64,000 nt of DNA from Procambarus clarkii (Eukaryota > Arthropoda > Malacostraca > Decapoda > Cambaridae): NCBI RefSeq assembly GCF_040958095.1, contig NC_091234.1, positions 4,681,707-4,745,706 on the forward strand, read 5' to 3'. Made by a program: the position numbers and the translations under genes. This document shows positions 62,346 through 64,000 of this stretch, one piece after another. The notes under the pieces are model-generated. The model was not told the origin of the DNA and ran no database searches. It worked only from the letters and a program-made list of their open reading frames with translations. How positions within the stretch are numbered: the stretch's first letter is position 1; the number at the start of each line of letters is the position of its first letter.

Positions 62346-64000
62346 GGATGTGGGCAGCTGTGAAGGATGTGCAGGAGCTGTGTGGGATGTGGGCAGCTGT
62401 GAGGGATGTGGGATGTGGGCAGCTGTGAGGGATGTGGGATGTGGGCAGCTGTGAGGGATGTGGGCAGCTGTGAGGGATGTGGGCAGCAGTGAGGGTTGTG
62501 GGCAACTGTGAGGGATGTGGGCAGCTGTGTGGAATGTGGGCATCAGTGGGGGATGTGGGCAGCTGTGAGGGGTGTGCGCAGCTGTTTGAGATGTGGGTAG
62601 CTGTGAGAGTTGTGGACAGCTGTGTGAGTTATTGGTATCTATGTGAGGAAATGCTGTTGTGTGGGATGTGGGCAGCTGTGAGAGATGTGGGCAGCTGTGA
62701 GAGATGTGGACAGCTGTGTGAGATGTTTGCAGCAGTGTGAGATGTGAGCAGCTGTGAGGGATGTGGGTAGCTGTGTGTGATGTGGGGGGCTGAGTGGGAT
62801 GTGGGCCGCTGTGTGGGATGTGGGGAGCTGTGTGGGATTTGGGCAGCAGTGAGGGATGTGTGCAGCTGTGTGGGATGTGGGCATCTGTTTGGGATGTGGG
62901 CAGCTGTGTGTGATGTGATCAGCTACGTGGGATGTGGGGAGCTGTGTGGGATGTGGGCCGCTGTGTGGGATGTTTGGAGCTTTGTGGTATGTGGGGAGCT
63001 GTGTGGGATGTGGGCAGCAGTGAGGGATGTGTGCAGCTGTGTGGGATGTGGGCCGCAGTGAGGGATGTGGGGCGCTGTGAGGGATGTGGGCAGTTGTGTG
63101 GAATGTGGGCAGCAGTGAGGGATGTGAGCAGCTGTGAGAGATGTGGGCAGCTGTGTGAGATATGTGCATCTGTGTGAGTTATAGGCAGCTGTGTGGGATG
63201 TGGCAGCTGAGTGAGGTGTGGGTAACTGTTAGAGATGCGGGGCAGCTATGAAAGATGTGGGCAGCTGTGAAAGATGTGGGCATCTGTGTGGGATGTGGGC
63301 AGCTGTGTGAGCTGTGAGAGATGTGTTCAACTGAGAGATATGTGAGCAGCTGTGTGGGTTGTGGCGTGCTGTGTGAGATGTGGGCAGCTGTGTGGGTTGC
63401 TGCAGTTAAGTAGGACGTGGGCAGCTGTGTGAGTTATGGGCATCTGTGAGTTAAGGGCTGCTGTGTGGGATGTGGGCCGCTGTGTGAGATGTGGGCAGCT
63501 GTTAGGGATGTGGGCAGCTGTGGGGGATTTGGCCAGCTGTGTGAGATGTTACCAGCAGTGTGAGATGTGGGCAGCTGTGTGAGATATGGGCAGCTGTGTG
63601 GGATGTGAACATTTGTGTGGAAACGCGGGGCTGTGTTGGATGTGGGCAACTGTGTGGGATGTGGGCAGCTGTGTGGGATGTGGGCAGCTGTGAAGGATGT
63701 GCAGGAGCTGTGTGGGATGTGGGCAGCTGTGAGGGATGTGGGCAGCTGTGTGGGATGTGGGCAGCAGTGAGGGTTGTGGGCATCTGTGAGGGATGTGGGC
63801 AGCTGTGTGGAATGTGGGCATCAGTGGGGGATGTGGGCAGCTGTGAGGGGTGTGCGCAGCTGTTTGAGATGTGGGTAGCTATGAGAGTTGTGGACAGCTG
63901 TGTGAGTTATTGGTATCTATGTGAGGAAATGCTGTTGTGTGGGATGTGGGCAGCTGTGTGGGATGTGGGCAGCTGTGAGAGATGTGGCCCGCTGTGTGAG
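62345..64000. repeat. 19-bp minisatellite array, continues beyond the window
   Basis: The unit GATGTGGGCAGCTGTGTGG (19 bases) has variants GTGAGG, CAGCAG and GCATC. A longer block recurs: text at 62361-62700 reappears at 63691-63970, including 'GTGAAGGATGTGCAGGAGC' and 'TATTGGTATCTATGTGAGG'. Minus-strand frames of His/Pro/Thr/Ser repeats are artefacts. Confidence 0.95.

Noticed and set aside
62307-63821. Minus-strand ORFs with His-Thr-Ala-Ala repeats
   Set aside because: They are by-products of the 19-bp minisatellite.

Overview
The window looks like intron-rich nuclear DNA from a decapod crustacean, most likely a crayfish or close relative. It shows no bacterial gene organisation. The evidence is GT-AG exons of an arthropod ionotropic receptor (IR) gene, many eukaryotic transposon families, long CA/TC/AAT microsatellites, several large minisatellites, and short TTAGG/CCTAA runs (the arthropod telomere motif). 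Placement to species is inference, because no database search was possible.

Only one host gene can be supported: an IR of the variant ionotropic glutamate receptor family on the + strand. Four exons (14764-15093, 26117-26220, 48966-49139, 51736-51950) join in compatible phases (0, 2, 2). They encode about 274 residues covering the linker before the ligand-binding domain, the S1 half-domain, TM1 and the start of the pore loop. The last exon leaves an open phase-1 codon. TM2, TM3, S2 and the N-terminus must lie outside the window. These four exons span 37 kb.

The rest is mobile and repetitive DNA. 0-8.6 kb: three damaged copies (A, B, C) of a non-LTR retrotransposon (family 1, CA-tailed), separated by ACC/GGT-rich blocks and bordered by a 1.25-kb homopurine block. 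8.6-16.9 kb: a tRNA-SINE, a 25-bp minisatellite array, tRNA-like SINE fragments, IR exon 1, and a degenerate array carrying a foldback MITE nested in another repeat. 16.9-21.9 kb: a young-looking LTR element with an intact 966-codon Gag-protease ORF but no reverse transcriptase. 22-24.4 kb: a TTAGG foldback and a Penelope-like element interrupted by a SINE. 24.8-29.6 kb: an RTE-like LINE remnant, IR exon 2, an acceptor-like minisatellite and a 36-bp minisatellite. 30-33.9 kb: two MITEs and unrecognised minus-strand ORFs. 36-43 kb: PBS-like repeats and an old minus-strand LTR element with a MITE inside one LTR. 43-48.1 kb: remnants of an I/Jockey-like LINE, a piggyBac-like element and a second Penelope-like family. 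49-52 kb: IR exons 3 and 4, a solo LTR and inverted Penelope tails. 53-57 kb: another SINE, a second LINE family and tRNA-like SINEs. 57-62.3 kb: family-1 LINE copies D, E and F joined through CA repeats. 62.3 kb to the end: a 19-bp minisatellite that runs off the window.

The most interesting signals are: (i) the modular SINEs, which share one tRNA head and body but carry 3' tails matching two different LINE families in the same window; (ii) family-1 LINE copies that repeatedly begin in and end with CA microsatellites; (iii) the Gag-protease-only LTR element; (iv) the unrecognised 230-aa ORF with a recurrent Ser/Gly-Val-Arg/Lys-Cys motif; and (v) tail-to-tail inverted pairs of the Penelope terminus.
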